NCBI GenBank assembly: GCA_020433785.1 | Contig: JAGRCC010000130.1 | Location: 1 to 19,814, forward strand | Reading direction: 5' to 3' | Origin: Anaerolineae bacterium | GTDB lineage: Bacteria; Chloroflexota; Anaerolineae; 4572-78; J111 | DNA: 19,814 nucleotides | Shown here: positions 13,397 to 19,814 of the stretch, one piece after another | Layout: each line of letters opens with the position of its first letter | Position numbering within the stretch: the stretch's first letter is position 1 | Notes under the pieces: generated by a model | Database searches by the model: none | What the model was told of the DNA's origin: nothing | What the model saw: the letters and a program-made list of their open reading frames with translations, nothing else | Position numbers and translations under genes: made by a program

Positions 13397-14377
13397 TTAA
13401 GGCTCTACCACAATATGCTCGATAACATCGCCAATTTCAATCGACCGGACAACATCCATCCCTTCCTCGACCTGCCCAAAGACGCTATATTGGCCGTCGA
13501 GGAATTCGGTGGGGGCCAGAGTGATGTAAAATTGGCTGCCGCTCGACTCGCGGTTGGGGTTGACCTGATCCGGTAGACGGGCCATAGCCAGCGCCCCTTC
13601 AGTGTGCTTAAGGTTGAACTCGCCGGGGATGGTATAACCGGGGCCACCGTTGCCGCTGCCCAGCGGATCGCCGCCTTGGATGACAAAGCCGGGTTCGACG
13701 CGATGGAACGTCAGCCCGTCGTAGAAGCCCTGCTTACTGAGAAATATGAAATTGTTGACGTGCTCAGGCGCTTCAGCCGCATTAAGCGAAACCACAATGT
13801 CGCCTTTGTTAGTTTGGATCGTGGCTCGATAAGTTTGATTGGGATCGATCGTCATCTCCGGCCTGGCGTCGTAATAGTCGGCTCGTTCAGCCGCAGGTAT
13901 ATCAGCCAGAGGGCCGGGTGCGGCGACCCCGGTTGTAGCGTCACTGGTGACGGACTCCGGTTCAGCCGTACCGTCCGAGTCATTGGTAGGCGGCTCTGGG
14001 CCAAAGGCTCCGCCGGCGGCATCGCTCTCCGGCTGTAATCCAACCACGGAGGGGGGAGCCTGTTCAGCCAGCTTGACTAAGATAGAGTCGCGCTGGTAAT
14101 TATCCGCTTCGACGATGACTTTGGCCCAGCCTTCGAGGTGTTCAGCATCGATACTCAACATGGCTACCCCATTTGAATCAGTAGTGGCTTCATAAACATC
14201 TTGGGTGCCGATTTCAGCTCTAACCAGCGCATTGGGGATGGGCCGCCCTGAATCGACGGCTTTGACCTCAATCTCCTGTTGAAAAGGGGGCTGGGTGGTA
14301 AAACAGCCGGTGAGGGCCACAATAACAATGAGTAAGATCAAACAATTTTTGGGTAAGGTTTTTTGGAATAGGTACAT
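13397..14377 (-). CDS. Cyclophilin-type peptidyl-prolyl isomerase lipoprotein
   Basis: 326 residues. The N-terminus has a basic start, a hydrophobic run and the lipobox LTGC (Cys at 25), so it is predicted to be a lipid-anchored extracytoplasmic protein. Residues about 35-105 resemble a carboxypeptidase-regulatory-like beta-sandwich ([30 protein letters not shown]). Residues about 110-165 are an acidic, Pro/Ser/Thr-rich linker. Residues about 180-326 are a cyclophilin domain with the [23 protein letters not shown] and [14 protein letters not shown] signatures, including the catalytic Arg in FHR. It should catalyse prolyl cis-trans isomerisation during folding of exported proteins. No clear Shine-Dalgarno precedes the ATG. 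It starts 21 bases after the sugar transferase gene and is probably co-transcribed with it. Confidence 0.9.
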   Translation of the reverse strand: MYLFQKTLPKNCLILLIVIVALTGCFTTQPPFQQEIEVKAVDSGRPIPNALVRAEIGTQDVYEATTDSNGVAMLSIDAEHLEGWAKVIVEADNYQRDSILVKLAEQAPPSVVGLQPESDAAGGAFGPEPPTNDSDGTAEPESVTSDATTGVAAPGPLADIPAAERADYYDARPEMTIDPNQTYRATIQTNKGDIVVSLNAAEAPEHVNNFIFLSKQGFYDGLTFHRVEPGFVIQGGDPLGSGNGGPGYTIPGEFNLKHTEGALAMARLPDQVNPNRESSGSQFYITLAPTEFLDGQYSVFGQVEEGMDVVRSIEIGDVIEHIVVEP

Positions 14378-14398
14378 AGTGAGTATTTGCTGAGAATG

Positions 14399-15799
14399 TT
14401 AATAACTGCCGCGCCGCTCGATGACCGCGCGCACGGTTCGCCATAGTATTTGGATGTCGAGCCAGATGGAGTAATTTTTGATGTAGTACAGGTCATCGGC
14501 GGTATTAAGATGCATGGGTTTATCGGCCCGGCCGTTGACCTGCCACCAGCCGGTTAACCCTTGCGGCACCTCGAATCGTTTACGCTGCCAAGGTTCGTAT
14601 TTATCGACCAACCAGGGAAGTTCAGGGCGCGGACCGACCAGACTCATCTCACCTTTGAGGATGTTGATAAATTGAGGCAGTTCGTCGAGGCTGGTTTTGC
14701 GTAAAAAGCGGCCAAATTTGGTCACCCGTGGATCGTCATAAAATTTATGAAACGGCTGACCGTCGATGATTTTGTATGAGATGTCATCGCTGGCCGTATC
14801 CGGATCGTGATACATCGTGCGAAATTTAAATATTTTGAACAATCGGCCGTTCTCGCCGACGCGCAGTTGGCTGAAAATGATCGGCCCCGGTGAGTCGAGT
14901 TTGATAGCGATCGTAATTAGCGCCATGAACGGCAAGGACAAAATCAGACTCACCGAGCCAACGATTAGGTCGAATCCACGTTTAATGGTGCGCTGGAGCG
15001 GATCGAGCGCCGGTTCCCGGAGGGTGACCATGTGAATATCGCCCAAATCTTCAACCGCCGAGCGCAAAAAAACCAGATCGAAAAAGTCGGGCACTACACG
15101 GACATTGACCTTTAAATGCTGTAAGCCAACCACCACATTGGCCAGCTTGGTGTGGGCGTAGCGAGGTAAGGCAAAGATAACTTCATTAATATTATGGGTA
15201 TGAACCATCTGGACTGTTTGCTGGACCGGACCAAAATTTGGATAGCCTAAGGTTTCTACGTTGGGGTTGTCGTCGATAAAACCGATGAGTCGCAGCCCGG
15301 TCCAGCGATTTTTAATGACCTTAGTGGCGACACTATGGCCCACTTTACCGGCCCCCACGATGAGTACGCGCCGTGTGCCGTACCGTTTATCGCCAAAGAA
15401 GCGGAGCAACAACCGAAACACGAGCCGGTAGCCAATCAACAACAGCAACCCGATTAAAGCAAATGTTACCATTTGAAGGCGGGACGTTTCGCGATAAGTG
15501 AAGTAGAGGAAGCCGGCAAACGCCAGCCAGGCGGTCAAATGAGCCGATATGACTCGCTGCAATTCGTCTATAAGACGCAAATTTTTTTGCAGATTATAGA
15601 CATCCATCAAGAGAAAGCCGCCGCCCCAAATGAGCAAGGCCATTATGTAGGCGGGCCAGGTTAGCCACACATTTTCAACGGGCATGGGTAAACCAAAGCT
15701 CAATTGAGGCCGCAGCCAACTAGCTATAAACAGGGCGAGGGCAATGATGGTGAGATCGCCCAGAAATAAGGCTGCCCGGATGCTAACTCGCCTGAACAT
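14399..15799 (-). CDS. Polyprenyl-phosphate sugar-phosphate transferase (initiating exopolysaccharide glycosyltransferase)
   Basis: 466 residues, ATG with AGGAGC upstream. The N-terminal half has about four membrane segments (residues 8-25, 45-66, 85-102, 110-130). A Rossmann-like CoA_binding_3-type domain follows (RRVLIVGAGKVGHSVA, about 143-157). The C-terminal bacterial sugar-transferase domain starts with KRGFDLIVGSVSLILSLPFMALI, a membrane hairpin. It continues with FKFRTMY, FLRKTSLDELPQFINILKGEMSLVGPRPELP and GLTGWWQVNGR, the catalytic core of PglC/WcaJ/WbaP-type enzymes with its Asp-Glu pair. It transfers a hexose-1-phosphate to undecaprenyl phosphate at the inner membrane, the first step of exopolysaccharide or O-antigen synthesis. 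The exact sugar is not readable. It heads the two-gene unit with the cyclophilin lipoprotein. Confidence 0.92.
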   Translation of the reverse strand: MFRRVSIRAALFLGDLTIIALALFIASWLRPQLSFGLPMPVENVWLTWPAYIMALLIWGGGFLLMDVYNLQKNLRLIDELQRVISAHLTAWLAFAGFLYFTYRETSRLQMVTFALIGLLLLIGYRLVFRLLLRFFGDKRYGTRRVLIVGAGKVGHSVATKVIKNRWTGLRLIGFIDDNPNVETLGYPNFGPVQQTVQMVHTHNINEVIFALPRYAHTKLANVVVGLQHLKVNVRVVPDFFDLVFLRSAVEDLGDIHMVTLREPALDPLQRTIKRGFDLIVGSVSLILSLPFMALITIAIKLDSPGPIIFSQLRVGENGRLFKIFKFRTMYHDPDTASDDISYKIIDGQPFHKFYDDPRVTKFGRFLRKTSLDELPQFINILKGEMSLVGPRPELPWLVDKYEPWQRKRFEVPQGLTGWWQVNGRADKPMHLNTADDLYYIKNYSIWLDIQILWRTVRAVIERRGSY

Positions 15800-15837
15800 G
15801 GTTAAGCTCCTAGTAAGAACAAGGACGAACTGGCTGT

Positions 15838-15867
15838 ATTATACTCACCTACTTTGGTTGACAGCAA
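15838..15867 (-). promoter_or_regulatory. Promoter of the sugar transferase / cyclophilin unit
   Basis: On the minus strand a perfect TATAAT (15838-15843) lies 18 bases from TTGCTG (15862-15867), a weak -35. It is about 40 bases upstream of the ATG at 15799. The perfect -10 and the position support it; the poor -35 limits confidence. Confidence 0.5.
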
Positions 15868-16018
15868 ATTAAGTTAGCAGAGAAAGAAGAAAGACGAGTT
15901 AAAAGTGAACTTGAGGAATTCTAGACCCGTAAAAATGGGCGGAGTTTATAAAAAATAAGCTCTACACCGTCGTAGTTGCTTTTCTTATTTTTTTGAAGAA
16001 GGGGATACCTACAATAGG

Positions 16019-16474
16019 TCAGTTAGCTGTTACAAAGCCTTTTCTAGAACCGGCAGATTGTCGGTTTTGCAGCCAGCCATCTAAAGACAAAGTACCAGGG
16101 CCGGCCAAAGCCAGCGCCACATTGGCCGCCAGCAGGGTCAAGACGAACTCATAGCCCCCATTGCCTACGGAGAATCCATTGGCCAGGTGAACGGTTAGCA
16201 TAGCCACCGCCATATCGATAGCTAACGGGATGGCTATCCAGCGACTGAAGAGGCCCAGGATTAAGGCTAAACCACCAAAGAACTCAAGCAAAGTAACCAC
16301 AATAGCGGCCACCAGCGGCAGTGGAATCCCTAAGCTGCCAAAAAAGCCGGCGACGCCATCGAAACCCATTAAAAACAGTTTCTGATAACCGTGAACCAGA
16401 AAAACAATACCAACGACAATCCGCAGAAAGGCCAGTCCCCATTCTGGTGACAAGGGCAAACCATTTGATTTCAA
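16019..16474 (-). CDS. DoxX-family membrane protein
   Basis: 151 residues. The start is TTG at 16474 with AAGGAG about nine bases upstream; no in-frame ATG fits. Four hydrophobic segments are visible (about 14-33, 54-76, 79-98, 106-126). The sequence ALNL-like opening is replaced by LAFLRIVVGIVFLVHGYQKLF, typical of the DoxX/DoxD family, followed by GIPLPLVAAIVVTLLEFFGGLALILGLFSRW. DoxX proteins are small inner-membrane proteins linked to quinone- or thiol-related redox stress, sometimes as part of a thiosulfate:quinone oxidoreductase. Alone, its role is uncertain. It is single and divergent from the operon at 16775, with a strongly patterned promoter region between. Confidence 0.88.
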   Translation of the reverse strand: MKSNGLPLSPEWGLAFLRIVVGIVFLVHGYQKLFLMGFDGVAGFFGSLGIPLPLVAAIVVTLLEFFGGLALILGLFSRWIAIPLAIDMAVAMLTVHLANGFSVGNGGYEFVLTLLAANVALALAGPGTLSLDGWLQNRQSAGSRKGFVTAN

Positions 16475-16512
16475 GATGAAATTCTCCTTTTGAAATAAAG
16501 AAATCGTTATGA

Positions 16513-16527
16513 GTAAGATTATCTTAC
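16513..16527. promoter_or_regulatory. Perfect 15-bp palindrome GTAAGAT-T-ATCTTAC (operator)
   Basis: Two perfect 7-bp arms around one base. It covers the predicted -10 box of the DoxX promoter, the position expected of a repressor operator. DoxX genes are often controlled by HxlR-, MarR- or TetR-type regulators, but none is encoded in this window. Confidence 0.65.
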
Positions 16528-16545
16528 GTGTTGTCAGTTTAACAA
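16518..16545 (-). promoter_or_regulatory. DoxX promoter
   Basis: On the minus strand GATAAT (-10, 16518-16523) and TTGTTA (-35, 16540-16545) are separated by 16 bases, about 45 bases upstream of the TTG start. Confidence 0.5.
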
Positions 16546-16549
16546 GGAG

Positions 16550-16579
16550 GTGTCCCTCTGAGTGTCCTTGGGAGTGTCC
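16550..16579. repeat. Three GTGTCC direct repeats at exact 12-bp period
   Basis: GTGTCC occurs at 16550-16555, 16562-16567 and 16574-16579; the first two units also share T at position 8 and GA at the end. They lie just upstream of the DoxX -35 box, where an activator binding direct repeats would sit, and before the promoter of the rightward operon. Confidence 0.6.
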
Positions 16580-16616
16580 GTTATCAAAAGGATTGCCCTA
16601 TTTTAACCTGACCGAG

Positions 16617-16646
16617 TTGTTTTTCTACCGACTATTACGGTAAAAT
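16617..16646 (+). promoter_or_regulatory. Candidate promoter of the rightward membrane operon
   Basis: TTGTTT (16617-16622) and TAAAAT (16641-16646) are 18 bases apart, about 130 bases before the ATG at 16775. Both boxes are near consensus, but the leader is long. Confidence 0.4.
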
Positions 16647-16774
16647 AGATTGAAGCCGTTCTATATCCTAATCTTTGGTAGCCCGCCACGAATATTTGTA
16701 GGCTGCTTCACAAAATATTAGCTGCTTGTCAACCCTCATTATTACAAGACAAGTCTACCCAGTTAGGAGAGAAG

Positions 16775-17872
16775 ATGACGACTACAACTGTACCCAAATT
16801 ACGCCCCCTGACGATTCCCCGACTCCTCGATGAAGCGGTTCGTTTATATCGCAATAACTTTCTTAAATTTATCGGCATCATTGCTATTGTTCAAATTCCC
16901 CTTACCCTCTTTCAGATGGTTGTATCGCTGATTGCGTTCGGAGATTTTTTCGCCACATTGGAGAGTGTTGGCGGGCCTGGTGGGGCTACTCCGGATGAAA
17001 TTTTTGGGCCGAGCTACTTTACCGGCATAGGTGCCAGCAGCTTGCTAGGCATCCTCGGTTTTATCTTAATTCAGGGTGTGGCCACCGCCGCTTTGACCCT
17101 GGCCATCGCCGGAAGTTACTTGGGGGAAGACATTGGTATTCTTGAGGCCTATCAACGCCTCGGCCGTTCGTGGCTGTCTTTAATTGGGGCCTTAATCTTG
17201 GCCGGGATTTTTGGGATTGCCCTATTTATCTGGTTTTTAATTCCTTGTGTTGGTTGGATTACAGGGTTGGGAATGTTGGCATTTTATTGGGCCATCGTGG
17301 TTCCGCTCATTCCACCGGTCATCGTTCTTGAAAAACAGGCGGCAACCCAATCTATCAGACGCGCTTGGGATTTGGCTCGTCGGAAATTTTGGTGGGTGAT
17401 CGGTTTTGTTCTGGCCCTATTTATGTTCAATCAAATCACGGTGACCGCGCCCACGACGCTGGTCACGTTTATCAGTCAGCTCATTTTTGGCGATCCGCTG
17501 GCCCCTACCTCTGCCCAATTGACCATCCAAACCATCATTCAATCGATAACGACCCTGCTTTTTAGCCTGATTTACCTGCCCCTCCAACTCACCGCGATCA
17601 CCTTGATGTATTTCGACCTCCGCATCCAGACTGAAGGATTTGATATGGATGTCCTTTCGATGGGGTTTATGGGGGAGCGAACCGACGTGGCTCAACTGGT
17701 GTCTCAAGCCCCTGGAGTTCAACAGGGCAATTGGTTTACAATAAACGAAATGGGTTACTTTGTTTTGCTTGAGCTGGGCGCGGTCGCTCTTCTGATGGCG
17801 TTCTATTTCTTACTTGCCTTGATTGGCTTCCTCTTTTTTGCGCTAATGGCCGCCAGCGGAGATTTTGGCTAG
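16775..17872 (+). CDS. Multi-pass membrane protein (GPDPase-membrane-domain-like)
   Basis: 365 residues, ATG with TAGGAGAG close upstream. After a short cytoplasmic N-terminus comes LLDEAVRLYRNNFLKFIGIIAIVQIP, typical of proteins with the glycerophosphoryl-diester-phosphodiesterase membrane domain. About six hydrophobic segments follow (28-55, 85-110, 135-160, 165-190, 205-225, 330-360), with the QSIRRAWDLARRKFWWVIGF turn common in this family. There is no phosphodiesterase catalytic domain. The function is unknown; such proteins occur with DUF4129 genes. The next gene begins within about 30 bases, so this is the first gene of an operon. Confidence 0.75.
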   Translation: MTTTTVPKLRPLTIPRLLDEAVRLYRNNFLKFIGIIAIVQIPLTLFQMVVSLIAFGDFFATLESVGGPGGATPDEIFGPSYFTGIGASSLLGILGFILIQGVATAALTLAIAGSYLGEDIGILEAYQRLGRSWLSLIGALILAGIFGIALFIWFLIPCVGWITGLGMLAFYWAIVVPLIPPVIVLEKQAATQSIRRAWDLARRKFWWVIGFVLALFMFNQITVTAPTTLVTFISQLIFGDPLAPTSAQLTIQTIIQSITTLLFSLIYLPLQLTAITLMYFDLRIQTEGFDMDVLSMGFMGERTDVAQLVSQAPGVQQGNWFTINEMGYFVLLELGAVALLMAFYFLLALIGFLFFALMAASGDFG

Positions 17873-17902
17873 GTTTACGAGTTGATAAATCGTTATCGTC
17901 CT

Positions 17903-18913
17903 ATGAAACCCCAATTACGTTTTGTTTTCACCTTGAGTATAGCGATGCTGTTACTCTCAATTTTTGTTCGGAGTAACGAGGTCTTGGCCGCTAATCCTCC
18001 CTTGCCGGTGGAGGAATATTGGTCGAAGCTCGCCGAAATCCACGATAAAGTCATGGGTTTGGAATCGGAGAACGTGGAAAGTAATCAAGCCCAACTACAA
18101 CAGTTAGCCGACGAGTGGCAGCAGATCACCGTGGTGATCCTGGCCGACCGCTCCACAATGGCCGTCGATCACAGTTATCTGGTCGCCCAACTGCGGGCCA
18201 CACCGCCTGATTTGCCTCGATTAAGGGCAATTGTCGAGACTCTTCGCGCTACGGCTCAAAACTGGCCCGCCACCCCGCACACGAGCGAGGATATTGCGGC
18301 GCTGACCCCAATTCTCGATCGGGCCGAATTTCAATGGCAGGTGGAACAACCCTCACTCTTTTGGCGATTAGTTAGTAGAGTCGTACGAGCCATCCTTAAC
18401 CTTTTCGCCCGGTTCTTGCCCGAAAATAGCGTTACATCCGTCCCCGACGGCGCGATCTCATTGAACGTTGAGTTGATAAGTTACATCATCACCACCTTGA
18501 GCGTTATCGCCTTGTTGATCATCCTGATTTATCTCTCGCGCAATATTATGGCCGAATTTGCCGGACAGGCCCAGTTGAATTTGGATCAGGGTAACGGTGA
18601 TGAACTTCTCACCGCCGATAGCGCCTTAGAACGGGCGCGGACCTTATCGTCCAGCGGCGACTATCGCACCGCCGTGCGTTATCTTTATCTCTCATCCCTC
18701 TTATTATTGGACGAGCGCGGTTTATTACGCTACGACCGCTCGCGCACCAATCGAGAATATCTGCGCAACGTCGCGCATTTACCGCAATTAGCCGGAATTC
18801 TACGCGAGGTCATCGAGATTTTTGATCGGGTGTGGTACGGCTTCCAAGAACTCGATGAAACCACTTATAACCGCTACGAAGCCCGCGTAGCCGAGTTGCG
18901 CAAACAAAAATGA
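17903..18913 (+). CDS. Secreted/membrane-anchored DUF4129 protein
   Basis: 336 residues from the ATG at 17903, which places a classic signal peptide at the N-terminus (MKPQ, hydrophobic run, cleavage likely after NEVLA). An in-frame TTG at 17882 would add seven residues and cannot be excluded, since neither start has a good ribosome binding site. The next 130 residues are a helical extracytoplasmic region. A membrane segment follows at about residues 192-214 (ELISYIITTLSVIALLIILIYL). The C-terminal cytoplasmic DUF4129 domain (about 245-336) has the DYRTAVRYLYLSSLLLLDERGLLRYDRSRTNREYL signature. The stop overlaps the next start by four bases (ATGA), so translation is coupled. These proteins accompany MoxR/DUF58 systems; their function is unknown. 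Confidence 0.85.
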   Translation: MKPQLRFVFTLSIAMLLLSIFVRSNEVLAANPPLPVEEYWSKLAEIHDKVMGLESENVESNQAQLQQLADEWQQITVVILADRSTMAVDHSYLVAQLRATPPDLPRLRAIVETLRATAQNWPATPHTSEDIAALTPILDRAEFQWQVEQPSLFWRLVSRVVRAILNLFARFLPENSVTSVPDGAISLNVELISYIITTLSVIALLIILIYLSRNIMAEFAGQAQLNLDQGNGDELLTADSALERARTLSSSGDYRTAVRYLYLSSLLLLDERGLLRYDRSRTNREYLRNVAHLPQLAGILREVIEIFDRVWYGFQELDETTYNRYEARVAELRKQK

Positions 18914-19814
18914 TCAAATTATCGCGCGACACCTGGTTAGCGATTGGGCTGCTGGCCTCCCTACTGGTCATCACCGCCATTGCGGCCAGCCAGAGTAACC
19001 AGCAAGAGGATGTCCCGCCGCTGGCCACCTTTTCCTCAACCCCGAATGGCGGGAAAGCGCTGAAGTTGTGGCTGGAGTCTCTCGATTACCCCTTACCTGA
19101 AGTCGCCGTTGCCGAATTTTTGCCGCCGGAAGAGACCGATCTCATCTTTATGCTGGAACCGTTGGCCGGGATCGCCGATGATGAGTGGGAGGTGCTCGAT
19201 GCTTGGGTTGAGGAGGGCGGGACATTGGCGGTTGTCGGCGATGAGTTGGGGGCGGTGTTCGCCTTCCGGCACTATAATTTCAACCTCACCTACCTCAATC
19301 CCCCCACCACCACGTTGGTGGCCCAAACGCCTCTGTGGCATTCGCCGCCTATGGAACCAGCCGACGTTCATCCCGAGGCCTTTTTCCAAACCAACCGGCG
19401 CGATTTTGTCACGTTCATCGCCGTGGATGGGAAACCGGTTATCGTCTCCTTTGCCCAGGGCGACGGTCAGGTGTTGTTGAGCGCCGCCCCCTTTCCCTTT
19501 TCGAATGCCGGTTTAAAGGCGGCGGGTAACCCGGCTCTGGTGCTGAACGTGGTCAGTGCGGCCCAGGCGACCGGAGGCATCTGGTTCGATGAATGGCACC
19601 ACGGCTTACGGGCCGGGCAAACCGGTCTGCTTGGCCCCTGGAACGGACTACGCTATACCGCGGTTGGGCGAGCCTTGCTGTTTATCGCCACGGTTATCTT
19701 TATCGGCTTGGTTTTACGGGGGCGTCGATTTGGCCGCCCGGTGCCGTTGGCTAAAGAGTTGGCTCGCCGCGCCCCGCTGGAATACATCACCGCGATTGCC
19801 AATCTGGGACGACG
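18910..19814 (+). CDS. DUF4350 membrane protein, 3' end beyond window
   Basis: 301 complete codons to the right edge, beginning at the ATG that overlaps the preceding stop. A signal-anchor segment spans about residues 8-27 (TWLAIGLLASLLVITAIAA). The DUF4350 domain follows (SSTPNGGKALKLWLESLDY, DAWVEEGGTLAVVGDE), a ThuA/GATase-like alpha/beta fold seen in this family. NPALVLNVV and WFDEWHHG are also typical, then a second membrane segment at about 255-275 (ALLFIATVIFIGLVL) and a cytoplasmic tail starting RRAPLEYI. With DUF4129 directly upstream this fits the conserved cluster that usually continues with MoxR AAA-ATPase and DUF58 genes. The cellular role is not established. Confidence 0.87.
   Translation, partial: MIKLSRDTWLAIGLLASLLVITAIAASQSNQQEDVPPLATFSSTPNGGKALKLWLESLDYPLPEVAVAEFLPPEETDLIFMLEPLAGIADDEWEVLDAWVEEGGTLAVVGDELGAVFAFRHYNFNLTYLNPPTTTLVAQTPLWHSPPMEPADVHPEAFFQTNRRDFVTFIAVDGKPVIVSFAQGDGQVLLSAAPFPFSNAGLKAAGNPALVLNVVSAAQATGGIWFDEWHHGLRAGQTGLLGPWNGLRYTAVGRALLFIATVIFIGLVLRGRRFGRPVPLAKELARRAPLEYITAIANLGR

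Noticed and set aside
15940..16018. Possible terminator between the DoxX gene and the sugar transferase gene
   Set aside because: The only stems (CTAC/GTAG and ACCTA/TAGGT) are four to five bases and the T-rich run is not placed after them in the direction of transcription.

Overview
The window is bacterial and most likely from the phylum Chloroflexota (Anaerolineae-like lineage). This is inferred from the gene mix: a BTAD/SARP-type regulator, a secreted cyclophilin lipoprotein beside a polyprenyl sugar-phosphate transferase, a DUF4129/DUF4350 membrane operon, and a GTAGGGGC-armed palindromic repeat. No rRNA or other phylogenetic marker is present, so the assignment stays an inference.

Region 1 (about 1-13300, minus strand) is the notable part. 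Read in the direction of transcription it holds: a sigma70-like promoter with an operator-like inverted repeat (13262-13295), a 44-codon microORF with a strong ribosome binding site (12711-12845), a BTAD-family regulator, a 72-aa hypothetical protein, a DJ-1/PfpI-type protein, an FAD-linked oxidase of the aldonolactone/alditol oxidase type, an NTF2-like/VOC fusion, a Family-1-like encapsulin shell protein, a peptidoglycan-binding-like/tandem EthD/cupin fusion, a free cupin, a tandem EthD/NTF2-like fusion, a carboxymuconolactone-decarboxylase-like protein and, running off the left edge, an AGE-family epimerase-like protein. Same-strand packing and good ribosome binding sites suggest one regulated cluster. 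An encapsulin beside these small enzyme folds (EthD, cupin, VOC, NTF2-like, CMD, FAD oxidase) does not match the cargo types I know for encapsulins (DyP peroxidase, ferritin-like, hemerythrin, cysteine desulfurase). It is the best candidate here for an undescribed system: a protein nanocompartment for oxidative or ring-modifying small-molecule chemistry.

A short Asp-Tyr-Ser motif ([T/A]DYS) recurs next to Ser/Gly/Asn-rich flexible linkers in the CMD protein and both EthD fusions. A longer form (R-I-x-Y-Y-[RK]-D-x-x-A-D-Y-S) is shared by the microORF and the NTF2-like half of one fusion. That NTF2-like half also has its own internal Shine-Dalgarno and ATG. I propose the motif as a possible N-terminal shell-targeting peptide; this is a hypothesis.

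Region 2 (13397-15799, minus) is a two-gene unit: a sugar-phosphate transferase that starts exopolysaccharide synthesis and a cyclophilin-type lipoprotein, behind a promoter with a perfect TATAAT box. Region 3 (16019-16474, minus) is a DoxX-family membrane protein whose promoter carries a perfect palindrome and, just upstream, three GTGTCC direct repeats at exact 12-bp spacing. Region 4 (16775 to the right edge, plus) is an operon of a multi-pass membrane protein, a signal-peptide DUF4129 protein and a DUF4350 protein, a set usually found with MoxR ATPase and DUF58 genes, which would lie beyond the right edge.
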